The notes: generated by a model from the letters alone, not told the origin. A stretch of 5,176 nucleotides of DNA from Alphaproteobacteria bacterium (GCA_005884855.1 VAZS01000148.1:1-5176); one strand, 5' to 3'. Positions 1 to 4,372 are shown, counted from the stretch's first letter. Numbers and translations: made by a program.

Positions 1-1
1 C

Positions 2-208
2 AACGATTACGACAAGGCCTTCGAGGTCAGCAGCGGCGGCCGCACGATGACCTTCGACAGCTTCGAATGCGCGATCTACGCGATGGCGCCCTCTTGCGCG
101 CATTGCGGCTGCAAGATCGTCGGGCATGGAGTCGAGGCGGCCGGCAACATCTTTTGCTGCGCTCATTGCGCCCAGCACCAGGGTGGCATCCGCGACCGCG
201 CCGCCTAG
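2..208 (+). CDS. Metallothionein-like cysteine-rich small protein (5' end missing)
   Basis: This is the C-terminal 68 residues of a protein that begins before the window and ends at a TAG at 206-208. Visible motifs are a GGRTMTFDSFECAI segment, then CAHCGCKIVGHGVEA, then FCCAHCA and a terminal HQGGIRDRAA. The paired CxxCxC and CCxxC clusters with interspersed histidines suggest a compact zinc- or copper-binding fold, as in the small bacterial metallothionein-like or TRASH-like proteins of alphaproteobacteria. It probably acts in the cytoplasm in metal binding or buffering; that role is inferred from the cysteines, not from a family match I could test. No phage association is evident, so it may be a host gene at the edge of the element. 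Its true start lies upstream and cannot be judged here. Confidence 0.72.
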   Translation, partial: NDYDKAFEVSSGGRTMTFDSFECAIYAMAPSCAHCGCKIVGHGVEAAGNIFCCAHCAQHQGGIRDRAA

Positions 209-218
209 CGCCGCGAGG

Positions 219-300
219 CTCCCTCTCCTGTACGGTGTAAGAGCCCCTCTCCCGCACCGCGGGAGCGGGTGGCGAGCCCGCCAGGGCGAGCCGGGTGAGG
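219..300. repeat. CCCTCTCC/GGGTGAGGG-type interspersed repeat with hairpin
   Basis: The segment opens with CTCCCTCTCC, contains a perfect stem CTCCCGC (249-255) / GCGGGAG (259-265) with a 3-nt loop, and closes with GGGTGAGGG. An internal direct repeat GGCGAGCC occurs at 271-278 and 285-292. Motifs of this kind (CCCTCTCC arms with a GGGTGAGGG end) recur in intergenic DNA of Rhizobiales. A related but longer structure lies at 4134-4284. It sits just after the stop of the metallothionein-like gene and may form RNA structure at its 3' end. Confidence 0.5.
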
Positions 301-321
301 GCGCGCGCGCCAAGCAAGAAC

Positions 322-353
322 CGTAGGGCGGGTGGAGCGCAGCGCAACCCGCC
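322..353 (+). repeat. CGTAGGGCGGGT palindromic repeat, copy 1
   Basis: The sequence starts CGTAGGGCGGGT and ends ACCCGCC; the arms GGCGGGT (327-333) and ACCCGCC (347-353) are perfectly complementary around an AGCGCAGCGC core. The form CGTAGG-GCGGGT-(gAGCGCAGCG)-AACCCGCC is the widespread short interspersed palindrome of alphaproteobacterial intergenic DNA. Copy 2 (471-502) is inverted; copy 3 (4063-4104) forms the end of the terminase gene. Confidence 0.65.
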
Positions 354-470
354 GCCCCCAACCAGCCATTCGTGCCTCCGACAAATGGATCCCGGCCTTG
401 CCGGATGACAAGCAAACCGTGGGATCAGTCGAGCGGAGAGAACCCCATCGATTTCATGCGAGGGCTGCGC

Positions 471-502
471 GATGGATTTCGCTGCGCTCAACCCATCCTA
501 CG
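471..502 (-). repeat. CGTAGGATGGGT palindromic repeat, copy 2 (inverted)
   Basis: Read on the minus strand it begins CGTAGGATGGGTTGAGCGC and ends in AAATCCATC, matching copy 1 at 322-353 in opposite orientation, with the same GAGCGCAGCG core. Copies 1 and 2 are about 120 bp apart. This copy begins right after the stop of the possible antitoxin fragment (504-602, minus strand), where it could act as an RNA 3'-end hairpin. Confidence 0.6.
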
Positions 503-503
503 A

Positions 504-602
504 TCACTTACGCCGGCCTTCCGCGATCAGCTCCTTGATGCTGATGCCGCCGAGCCTCTTGCCTTCGCGCATTTTACGAATGCGTTCAGCTGCGGCCCGT
601 GA
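504..602 (-). pseudogene. Possible antitoxin-like gene fragment (C-terminal part)
   Basis: On the minus strand the frame ending at 504 finishes with AAAERIRKMREGKRLGG and then ISIKELIAEGRRK before its stop. This looks like a genuine protein C-terminus: an amphipathic helix followed by a GGxSIKELIxEGRR tail. I associate that tail with short VapB-type antitoxins or hypothetical proteins of Rhizobiales, from memory and untested. Upstream (above about 602) the same frame becomes Ser/Arg-rich low-complexity sequence and then enters the interspersed repeat at 659-730, so the N-terminus appears lost or replaced. No PIN-domain toxin follows downstream, where copy 2 of the CGTAGG repeat lies. It may be a decayed orphan, or a shadow; confidence is low. 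Confidence 0.35.
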
Positions 603-658
603 TCGCGCACGTTGCGGTGATGAAGACCGTTGCGCCCGCTCCGACTCCAGAGCGCCTT

Positions 659-730
659 CGCGTCCTCTGCGCATCCTTTGCGTCCTTTGCGACGAAGCGT
701 TTTCTTTCTCTCGTCTCACCGTCTCACCGC
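659..730 (+). repeat. CTCTGCGCATCC interspersed repeat, copy 1
   Basis: The sequence runs CGTCCTCTGCGCATCC, then TTGCGTCC, a GCGTTTTC segment and CGTCTCACCG. It aligns along its length with 4291-4358 and 4896-4945; the first of these shares the 10-mer CGTCTCACCG at 712-721 and 4334-4343. It lies just beyond the 3' end of the repressor gene. Several related copies within 5 kb mark it as a dispersed intergenic element, not a gene. Confidence 0.55.
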
Positions 731-743
731 CCCTGTGTGACCT

Positions 744-1412
744 TTACCCCTCCTGGTCGACGCCGACAACGAGGTGGATTTCGGCAACCTCCTCGCGCGG
801 CACCTTGATCTCGCGCGCCGGGTTGAGTTGCCGCAACAGGAGCGCGTCCTTCTCCCAGCCGGCAAACTGCTTGATCAGCGCCGCCTTGTCCTTTTTGTAG
901 ACGACGACATCGCGGCCCCGGATCGCCGGCTTGAACGGGTTGACGTGCAACAGCCACCCTTGCTGATAGCGCGGCTCCATCGAGTCGCCGATCATGTAGA
1001 TCGCATAGGCGCCGCGCACCCCGCTTAAATTCGAGGGGCGCGCCGTATAGCCGATCGGCCCGTCCTCGAGAAACATCTCCTGCTCGTCGCCGCCCCGCGC
1101 GGCGCTGCGGATCGGGATCGGCTCGGTGCCGGTCATCTGGCGCAGTTGCGTCGTCGCAAGCGGCGGCCGGCCGCGCCGCCGCGGTCCTTCAGGCGTCGCC
1201 ATCGGCGGCCCTTCGCCGGAGGCGCGCCGCAACACCTCGTCCTGCGAGACGCCGAGAAAGCTCGAGGTCTGCGCCGCTTCCAGCAGTTTCATCTGCCGCT
1301 CGCCTTTCAGCATGCGCGAGACAGCCGACGGCGCGAGCCGCAGATGCCGCGCCAGATCGGCTTGGCTGAGCCCCGCGCGATCGAGCTGGGAAAGAAACCA
1401 GGCAGTGTCCAT
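744..1412 (-). CDS. Phage-type transcriptional repressor, XRE HTH plus S24/LexA-like domain
   Basis: A 222-residue DNA-binding regulator of the lambda CI/C2 type that would hold the element's lytic genes off. Residues about 5-45 form an XRE helix-turn-helix (LSQADLARHLRLAPSAVSRM). Residues 78-84 read RRRGRPP, an AT-hook-like patch in the linker. The C-terminal S24 domain shows the serine of the active pair in YMIGDSMEPRY (Ser144) and a matching lysine in ALIKQF (Lys181). I see no Ala-Gly or Cys-Gly pair about 30-40 residues before Ser144, where LexA and CI are cleaved, so self-cleavage is doubtful. I chose the ATG at 1412: it has GGGGG about 7 nt upstream and begins just downstream of the predicted promoter. 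The in-frame ATG at 1457 would lie in that promoter's -35 region. It is divergent from the 1522 gene, a classic immunity-region layout. Confidence 0.88.
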   Translation of the reverse strand: MDTAWFLSQLDRAGLSQADLARHLRLAPSAVSRMLKGERQMKLLEAAQTSSFLGVSQDEVLRRASGEGPPMATPEGPRRRGRPPLATTQLRQMTGTEPIPIRSAARGGDEQEMFLEDGPIGYTARPSNLSGVRGAYAIYMIGDSMEPRYQQGWLLHVNPFKPAIRGRDVVVYKKDKAALIKQFAGWEKDALLLRQLNPAREIKVPREEVAEIHLVVGVDQEG

Positions 1413-1431
1413 CTCGCAACCCCCGGGAGCA

Positions 1432-1461
1432 ATGATATGCAATTGTTGCATTGACATTCAA
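1432..1461 (-). promoter_or_regulatory. Repressor promoter
   Basis: On the minus strand, a -35 TTGAAT (plus positions 1456-1461) and a -10 TATCAT (1432-1437) are separated by 18 nt. They match the consensus at 4/6 and 5/6. Transcription would begin near 1425, leaving a very short leader before the ATG at 1412. The palindrome at 1438-1450 fills most of the spacer, which would allow autoregulation. Confidence 0.5.
1438..1450. promoter_or_regulatory. Candidate repressor operator TGCAA-N3-TTGCA
   Basis: TGCAATTGTTGCA is a perfect 5-bp inverted repeat with a 3-nt centre. It lies inside the spacer of the minus-strand promoter and abuts the -35 of the plus-strand promoter, so one bound dimer could affect both. 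A second, smaller inverted repeat, TTGACATTCAA (1451-1461), is adjacent, and a further TGCAA half site is at 1481-1485. Binding by the neighbouring repressor is inferred from position and symmetry. Confidence 0.5.
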
Positions 1462-1478
1462 CTGAGAGACAATATATG
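1451..1478 (+). promoter_or_regulatory. Divergent rightward promoter
   Basis: A perfect -35 TTGACA (1451-1456) is followed after 16 nt by a -10 TATATG (1473-1478). The start would be near 1485, giving a leader of about 37 nt before the ATG at 1522. The -35 overlaps the -35 of the leftward repressor promoter, so the two promoters may exclude each other. Confidence 0.6.
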
Positions 1479-1521
1479 GCTGCAATGCTGGAATAACAAG
1501 AGTGAGCCGCAAGGGGGTGGC

Positions 1522-1839
1522 ATGCGACCTGACGATCGAGAGGATTGCGGCTGCGCCTTCCCGCTTGGAGCCGATGGCGCGCCGCTCGCGTGCGGGGCGC
1601 CACGCCGGCCTGGATCGAGCTTTTGCCCCGAGCACCATGCGCTCTGTCATCTGCCGCCGGGCGGCCGTGCCGAGCGCCGCGCCTTGGCCGAGGAGGAGGC
1701 ATTGGCCCGCGCTGTCGGCGGTCGCCTCGGCCGCGAGGCGCGCGAGCCGCCCGACGCCCTGCTGCGCCGCCTCGACCGGATCAGCCGGCTCTTTTTTTGC
1801 CCAAAGCGTTCATGTTATGTTCAGGGAGGAGCGATGCCC
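1522..1839 (+). CDS. GcrA-like cysteine-cluster protein or N-terminal domain (frame stays open to 2289)
   Basis: The ATG at 1522 follows AAGGGGGTGG, a good Shine-Dalgarno. The first 106 residues look coding, with GC-rich third positions. They carry C9, C11, C24, C35, H38, H39 and C42 in the pattern DCGCAFPLG...LACGAPRRPG...FCPEHHALCHLP. This resembles the zinc-finger-like C-terminal part of GcrA, the alphaproteobacterial sigma70-associated cell-cycle regulator. An acidic/basic helix (AERRALAEEEALARAVGG) and a RISRLFF segment follow. The frame has no stop near 1839; it runs on to 2289 across the DUF6456-like gene, where its product becomes Arg/Pro/His-rich and is surely not native. Removing one C from CCCC at 1837-1840 would join it to the next frame, giving one 244-residue protein. 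I therefore mark only the supported part. It may be an N-terminal domain, a separate gene that lost its stop, or a frameshifted half. Confidence 0.55.
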
Positions 1840-2257
1840 CGCCGAATTGCGAAGCGTCGACACCTTGCAGATCATGGAGCGCCGCGGCACGATCACCTCG
1901 GCGATGCGCCAAGCCGGCGAGGATTTCCGCACCCGCTTTGCCGTGGCGCAGCTCGACCCCCTGCGCGCCCTCGATACCGCGCATCTGCGCATCGCCGAGC
2001 TCGGCCCGCGTCCGGACCAGACGGCGCCGGGTCCGCGCATCGAGGCGGCGCGCGCAACGGTGTGGCGCGCGATCCAGGTGGTCGGCGGCATCGCCTCGCC
2101 GGCGGGCTCGTGTCTCTGGCATGTGCTCGGCTGGCAGCAATCGTTGAAGGAATGGGCCATCGAGCAAGGCTGGAGCGGCCGCCGGGTCAGCCCGGAGGCC
2201 GCTTCCGGCATCCTCATCGCGGCGTTGGGCGCGCTCGAAACGCACCACACGCGATGA
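1817..2257 (+). CDS. DUF6456-like putative DNA-binding protein
   Basis: The coding part is clear from about residue 9: VDTLQIMERRGTITSAM, then AGEDFRTRFAVAQLDPLRAL, then ARATVWRAIQVVGG, LWHVLGWQQSLKEWA and a final GWSGRRVSPEAASGIL plus AALGALETHH. That spacing (AGExFR..F..AQL, a central helix with VGG, then GW..R and a terminal ALxxH) matches the DUF6456 family of alphaproteobacteria, thought to be HTH-like; its function is unknown. It precedes the terminase genes, a position where a phage regulator or packaging accessory would fit. The start is unsettled. The ATG at 1817 (146 aa) is in frame but lacks a visible Shine-Dalgarno, whereas the strong CAGGGAGGAG sequence at 1822-1831 drives the ATG at 1834, one base out of frame. 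See the finding on the CCCC run. It ends with TGA at 2255-2257. Confidence 0.72.
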   Translation: MFREERCPAELRSVDTLQIMERRGTITSAMRQAGEDFRTRFAVAQLDPLRALDTAHLRIAELGPRPDQTAPGPRIEAARATVWRAIQVVGGIASPAGSCLWHVLGWQQSLKEWAIEQGWSGRRVSPEAASGILIAALGALETHHTR

Positions 2258-2285
2258 GAAAAATTGTGGATTATGCATTTTTCAC

Positions 2286-2314
2286 TTGACAAAACCGGAT
2301 TGATGTGGTACGAC
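2286..2314 (+). promoter_or_regulatory. Promoter for the terminase genes
   Basis: A perfect -35 TTGACA (2286-2291) and a -10 TACGAC (2309-2314, preceded by TGTGG) are separated by 17 nt, in a locally AT-rich stretch (2258-2290). Predicted initiation is near 2321, about 26 nt before the ATG at 2347. The -10 matches only 3/6, but position and -35 are good. Confidence 0.6.
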
Positions 2315-2324
2315 TCAGGCACAC

Positions 2325-2342
2325 TGCAACAATCCGGATTGA
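2325..2342. promoter_or_regulatory. Candidate operator at the terminase promoter
   Basis: Two overlapping signals lie just past the predicted transcription start. TGCAACAAT (2325-2333) is the exact inverse of ATTGTTGCA (1442-1450) in the repressor-region palindrome. CAATCCGGATTG (2330-2341) is a perfect 12-bp palindrome. CCGGATTGA also occurs as a direct repeat at 2295-2303, inside the promoter spacer, and 2334-2342. Together they suggest repressor or regulator control of packaging. Confidence 0.45.
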
Positions 2343-2346
2343 AGAG

Positions 2347-2814
2347 ATGGCCGAGCGGGAGCGCTCTCGCGGCGGATCGGCTTATGCCGGCCCGCTGCCC
2401 GTCGAAGAGGTCGCCGAACGCGCCGCGCGCCTCGGCATCACCGTCGAACGCATTGTCGAGGAGCTTCGCGCAATCGCGTTCGCCGACATCACGCGCATCG
2501 TCAGTTGGGATGCCGAAAAACTGACGCTGACCGCATCCGGCGAACTGGACAAGGCCGATAAGCCCGCTATCGCGGAGATCATCGCTTCGGCGAAGGACAA
2601 GAAGATCTACCGCGTGAAATTGCACGACAAGACGCCGGCCCTCGCTTTGCTGACGCGCATTCTGGAAAAATTCGTGAAACAGGACGAGCAGACCGACGAT
2701 GACGGGGAAGAGGCACGACAGTTTCTTCTCGAAGAGCTCGATCGGCTCGCTGCCGAGGTCGTTGCAGAAGAAGGTGATCGAGAGGTGGCAGCGGGCGATC
2801 CCGTGGCTGGCTAG
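2347..2814 (+). CDS. terS: Phage terminase small subunit, N-terminally short
   Basis: A 155-residue protein of the Terminase_2 type, which recognises phage DNA and regulates the large subunit during head filling. The core is GITVERIVEELRAIAFADIT, then RIVSWDAEKLTLT, then a helix DKPAIAEIIASAKDKK, then YRVKLHDKTPALALLTRILEKF, the hallmark order of the family's oligomerisation region. The usual N-terminal HTH (a KQxxFVxEYLxxxNATxAAxxAGYS-like stretch) is absent; only about 20 residues (MAERERSRGGSAYAGPLPVE) precede the core. The ATG at 2347 fits the promoter, whereas an in-frame ATG at 2305 lies upstream of the predicted transcript start. The Shine-Dalgarno is weak (GAAGAG directly before the start). 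The C-terminus is acidic and helical (LLEELDRLAAEVVAEE) and overlaps the large-subunit gene by 116 nt. Confidence 0.83.
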   Translation: MAERERSRGGSAYAGPLPVEEVAERAARLGITVERIVEELRAIAFADITRIVSWDAEKLTLTASGELDKADKPAIAEIIASAKDKKIYRVKLHDKTPALALLTRILEKFVKQDEQTDDDGEEARQFLLEELDRLAAEVVAEEGDREVAAGDPVAG

Positions 2815-4099
2815 GCCCGCGCAAATAGGGGTTATCAAGGAAAAATACGAATGGAAGCCGCGCGACTCTCAAAAGCCGCCGACGGCGGATTGGCGCGTCT
2901 GGCTGCTGCTCGCCGGTCGCGGCTTCGGCAAGACCCGCACCGGCGCCGAATATGTCCGCGCCGCCGTCGAGACAGGTCGCGCGCGCCGCATCGCGCTCGT
3001 GGCGCCGACCGCGCTCGATGCCCGGGCAATCATGATCGAGGGCGAGAGCGGCCTGCTCTCGGTCGGGCCGTCCCACCGGCGCCCGCATTACGAGCCGTCA
3101 TTGCATCGGCTGACCTGGGACAATGGCGCGGTCGCGACATTGTTCTCGGCCGACGAGCCGAACCGGCTGCGCGGCCCGCAGCACGATCTCGCCTGGTGCG
3201 ACGAGCTCGCCGCCTGGCGCTACCCCCAGGCCTGGGACATGCTGATGTTCGGCTTGCGTTTAGGACAGGATCCGCGCTTCATCGTCACGACGACGCCCCG
3301 CCCGATCAAACTGATCCGCGAATTGCTCGCCGACCCGACGGTTGCCGTGACCCGCGGCCGCACCGCCGATAACACCGATCATCTGGCGCCGGCCTTTCTG
3401 GCGCAGATCGTGCGCCGCTACGAGGGGACGCGACTCGGCCGCCAGGAACTGGATGGCGAATTGCTCGACGACATGCCGGGCGCGCTGTGGACGCATGCGC
3501 TGATCGACGCCGCTCGCGTCACCGCGCATCCGCAGCTGATACGCACCGTCGTCGCGATCGATCCGGCGGCGACATCGGGCGAGCACGCCGACGAGACCGG
3601 TATCGTCGTCGTGGGCCGCGACACCGAGGGGCACGGTTATGTGCTGGAAGACGCGTCCGGCCGTTACGCGCCGCTGGAATGGGCCCGGGCCGCGATCCGC
3701 GCTTACCGCGCGCACCAGGCCGACCGCATCGTCGCGGAGGTCAACAATGGGGGCGAGATGGTCGAGACGATGCTGCGCACCATCGATCCAAATGTGCCGT
3801 TCGCGGCGGTGCATGCCGCGCATGGCAAGGTGGCGCGCGCCGAGCCGGTCGCCGCGCTTTACGAGCAGGGCAGGGTGCATCATCTCGGTGCCTTCGCCGC
3901 GCTCGAAGACCAGATGTGTGCGTTCTCGGCGGATTTCGACCGCGAGCGCGCCGGCTATTCGCCCGACCGCGTCGATGCGCTGGTCTGGGCCCTGACCGAG
4001 CTGTTTCTGCACCCGATGCCCGGCAGCGGCATCTTCGAATTGCTGCGGCAGCAGGCCGAAACCGTAGGGCGGGTGAATCCCGGCGAAGACCGGGAGTAA
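2699..4099 (+). CDS. terL: Phage/GTA-type terminase large subunit (DNA-packaging ATPase-nuclease)
   Basis: A 466-residue motor that pumps DNA into proheads and cuts it; the family resembles COG5323, which includes the Rhodobacter gene transfer agent terminase. ATPase domain: Walker A GRGFGKT (residues 73-79), Walker B LAWCDE (D168, E169), and coupling motif VTTTPRP (196-202). RNase H-like nuclease domain: acidic residues D288 (VVAIDPAA), E347 (IVAEVNNGG) and D426 (PDRVDALVWAL), all present, so the enzyme looks intact. I chose the ATG at 2699 because SLQKKVIERW...AIPWLARPAQ reads as native N-terminus; a GTG at 2774 is an alternative. Residues about 43-62 (IGVIKEKYEWKPRDSQKPPT) look like an insertion between the LARPAQ and DWR motifs. 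The last residues, VGRVNPGEDRE, and the stop come from a palindromic interspersed repeat. Confidence 0.93.
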   Translation: MTGKRHDSFFSKSSIGSLPRSLQKKVIERWQRAIPWLARPAQIGVIKEKYEWKPRDSQKPPTADWRVWLLLAGRGFGKTRTGAEYVRAAVETGRARRIALVAPTALDARAIMIEGESGLLSVGPSHRRPHYEPSLHRLTWDNGAVATLFSADEPNRLRGPQHDLAWCDELAAWRYPQAWDMLMFGLRLGQDPRFIVTTTPRPIKLIRELLADPTVAVTRGRTADNTDHLAPAFLAQIVRRYEGTRLGRQELDGELLDDMPGALWTHALIDAARVTAHPQLIRTVVAIDPAATSGEHADETGIVVVGRDTEGHGYVLEDASGRYAPLEWARAAIRAYRAHQADRIVAEVNNGGEMVETMLRTIDPNVPFAAVHAAHGKVARAEPVAALYEQGRVHHLGAFAALEDQMCAFSADFDRERAGYSPDRVDALVWALTELFLHPMPGSGIFELLRQQAETVGRVNPGEDRE

Positions 4100-4104
4100 C
4101 CCGC
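4063..4104 (+). repeat. CGTAGGGCGGGT palindromic repeat, copy 3, forming the terL 3' end
   Basis: CGTAGGGCGGGT opens the element and ACCCGC closes it, as in copies 1 and 2. Here the interior is a second stem: GCGGGT (4069-4074) pairs with ACCCGC (4099-4104), and TCCCGG (4078-4083) with CCGGGA (4090-4095), with symmetric 3-nt bulges and a CGAAGA loop. The terL TAA (4097-4099) lies inside it. The hairpin could also stabilise or end the transcript. Confidence 0.68.
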
Positions 4105-4133
4105 GGAGATGCGCGGAGGACGCAGATGCAAAA

Positions 4134-4163
4134 TCCCTCTCTGCCCTTCAGGGCGGAGAGGGA
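4134..4163. repeat. 13-bp stem, 4-nt loop hairpin
   Basis: TCCCTCTCTGCCC (4134-4146) pairs with GGGCGGAGAGGGA (4151-4163) around TTCA, with a single G-U-type pair and otherwise perfect. It is the strongest hairpin after terL and could slow or end transcription, though without a T tract. Confidence 0.6.
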
Positions 4164-4187
4164 GGGGCCCGCGGCGCAGCCGTGGGA

Positions 4188-4236
4188 GGGTGAGGTGGGT
4201 GCATCCGCAAGCGCTCTGGAATCCCCCACCTCACCC
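4188..4236. repeat. 12-bp perfect inverted repeat, 25-nt loop
   Basis: GGGTGAGGTGGG (4188-4199) and CCCACCTCACCC (4225-4236) are exact complements. The GGGTGAGG motif links it to the repeat family seen at 219-300. Confidence 0.6.
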
Positions 4237-4239
4237 CGG

Positions 4240-4282
4240 CCCTCTCCGCCCCGCCCTTCAGACTCAAGGGGGGCGGAGAGGG
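4240..4282. repeat. 13-bp perfect inverted repeat, 17-nt loop
   Basis: CCCTCTCCGCCCC (4240-4252) and GGGGCGGAGAGGG (4270-4282) are exact complements. Its arm sequence also nearly repeats that of the 4134-4163 hairpin, so pairing between the two hairpins is possible as an alternative fold. Confidence 0.6.
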
Positions 4283-4290
4283 AGTTGTCA

Positions 4291-4358
4291 CGTCCCTCCG
4301 CGCATCCCCCGTGCCTCTGTGGTGAAAAGTTTTCGTCTCACCGCCTCAACTGGTGAAC
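4291..4358 (+). repeat. CTCTGCGCATCC interspersed repeat, copy 2
   Basis: CCTCCGCGCATCCCCC, then GTGCCTCTGTGG, a GTTTTCG segment and CGTCTCACCG align with 659-730 and 4896-4945. It stops just before the AAAGGAAG ribosome-binding site of the 4373 gene, so this gene's leader is largely repeat sequence. Confidence 0.55.
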
Positions 4359-4372
4359 AAAAAGGAAGCCCG

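Larger units (their letters stand above)
209..743. other. Repeat-rich non-coding stretch
   Basis: This 535-bp gap separates the metallothionein-like gene from the repressor; the two converge into it. I see no complete gene. It holds a C-type repeat with a short hairpin (219-300), two oppositely oriented copies of a CGTAGG palindromic repeat (322-353 and 471-502), a possible minus-strand gene fragment (504 to about 602), and a CTCTGCGCATCC-type repeat (659-730). Open frames here are short and rich in Arg, Pro and Ser, as expected of non-coding GC-rich DNA. Confidence 0.7.
4100..4372. other. Hairpin-dense intergenic array between terL and the next gene
   Basis: This 273-bp gap has no convincing gene. 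Nested inverted repeats fill it. An outer pair GATGCGCGGAGG / CCTCCGCGCATC (4108-4119 and 4295-4306) encloses three stems: 4134-4146 with 4151-4163, 4188-4199 with 4225-4236, and 4240-4252 with 4270-4282. The last part (4291-4358) is a copy of the CTCTGCGCATCC repeat. No run of T follows any stem, so none is a standard intrinsic terminator. Confidence 0.7.

Noticed and set aside
1413..1457. Longer repressor start at 1457
   Set aside because: It would begin in the -35 region of the predicted repressor promoter, and the added residues are encoded by the operator palindrome.
1126..1521. Open frame upstream of the 1522 ATG on the plus strand
   Set aside because: It is antisense to the well-supported repressor and crosses the promoter region; its composition is that of a shadow frame.
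1834..2289. Continuation of the 1522 frame across the DUF6456-like gene
   Set aside because: The product is Arg/Pro/His-rich without family character, while the other frame encodes a clear conserved domain there.
1810..2838. 342-codon open frame on the minus strand
   Set aside because: It lies opposite the DUF6456-like and small terminase genes, crosses their promoter, and shows no recognisable motif.
3260..4012. 250-codon minus-strand frame opposite terL
   Set aside because: It mirrors the high-GC third positions of terL; terL has all its catalytic motifs, this frame none.
4134..4282. Intrinsic terminators after terL
   Set aside because: The stems are strong but none is followed by a T tract, so they were kept as repeats.
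3487..4356. Plus-strand frame overlapping the terL end and the hairpin array
   Set aside because: Arg-rich sequence over the terL portion and repeat-derived sequence after it; no start signal.
4109..4372. N-terminal extension of the 4373 gene
   Set aside because: It consists of translated hairpin repeats; the ATG at 4373 has a proper Shine-Dalgarno and the family-like start MTLLVKDAN.
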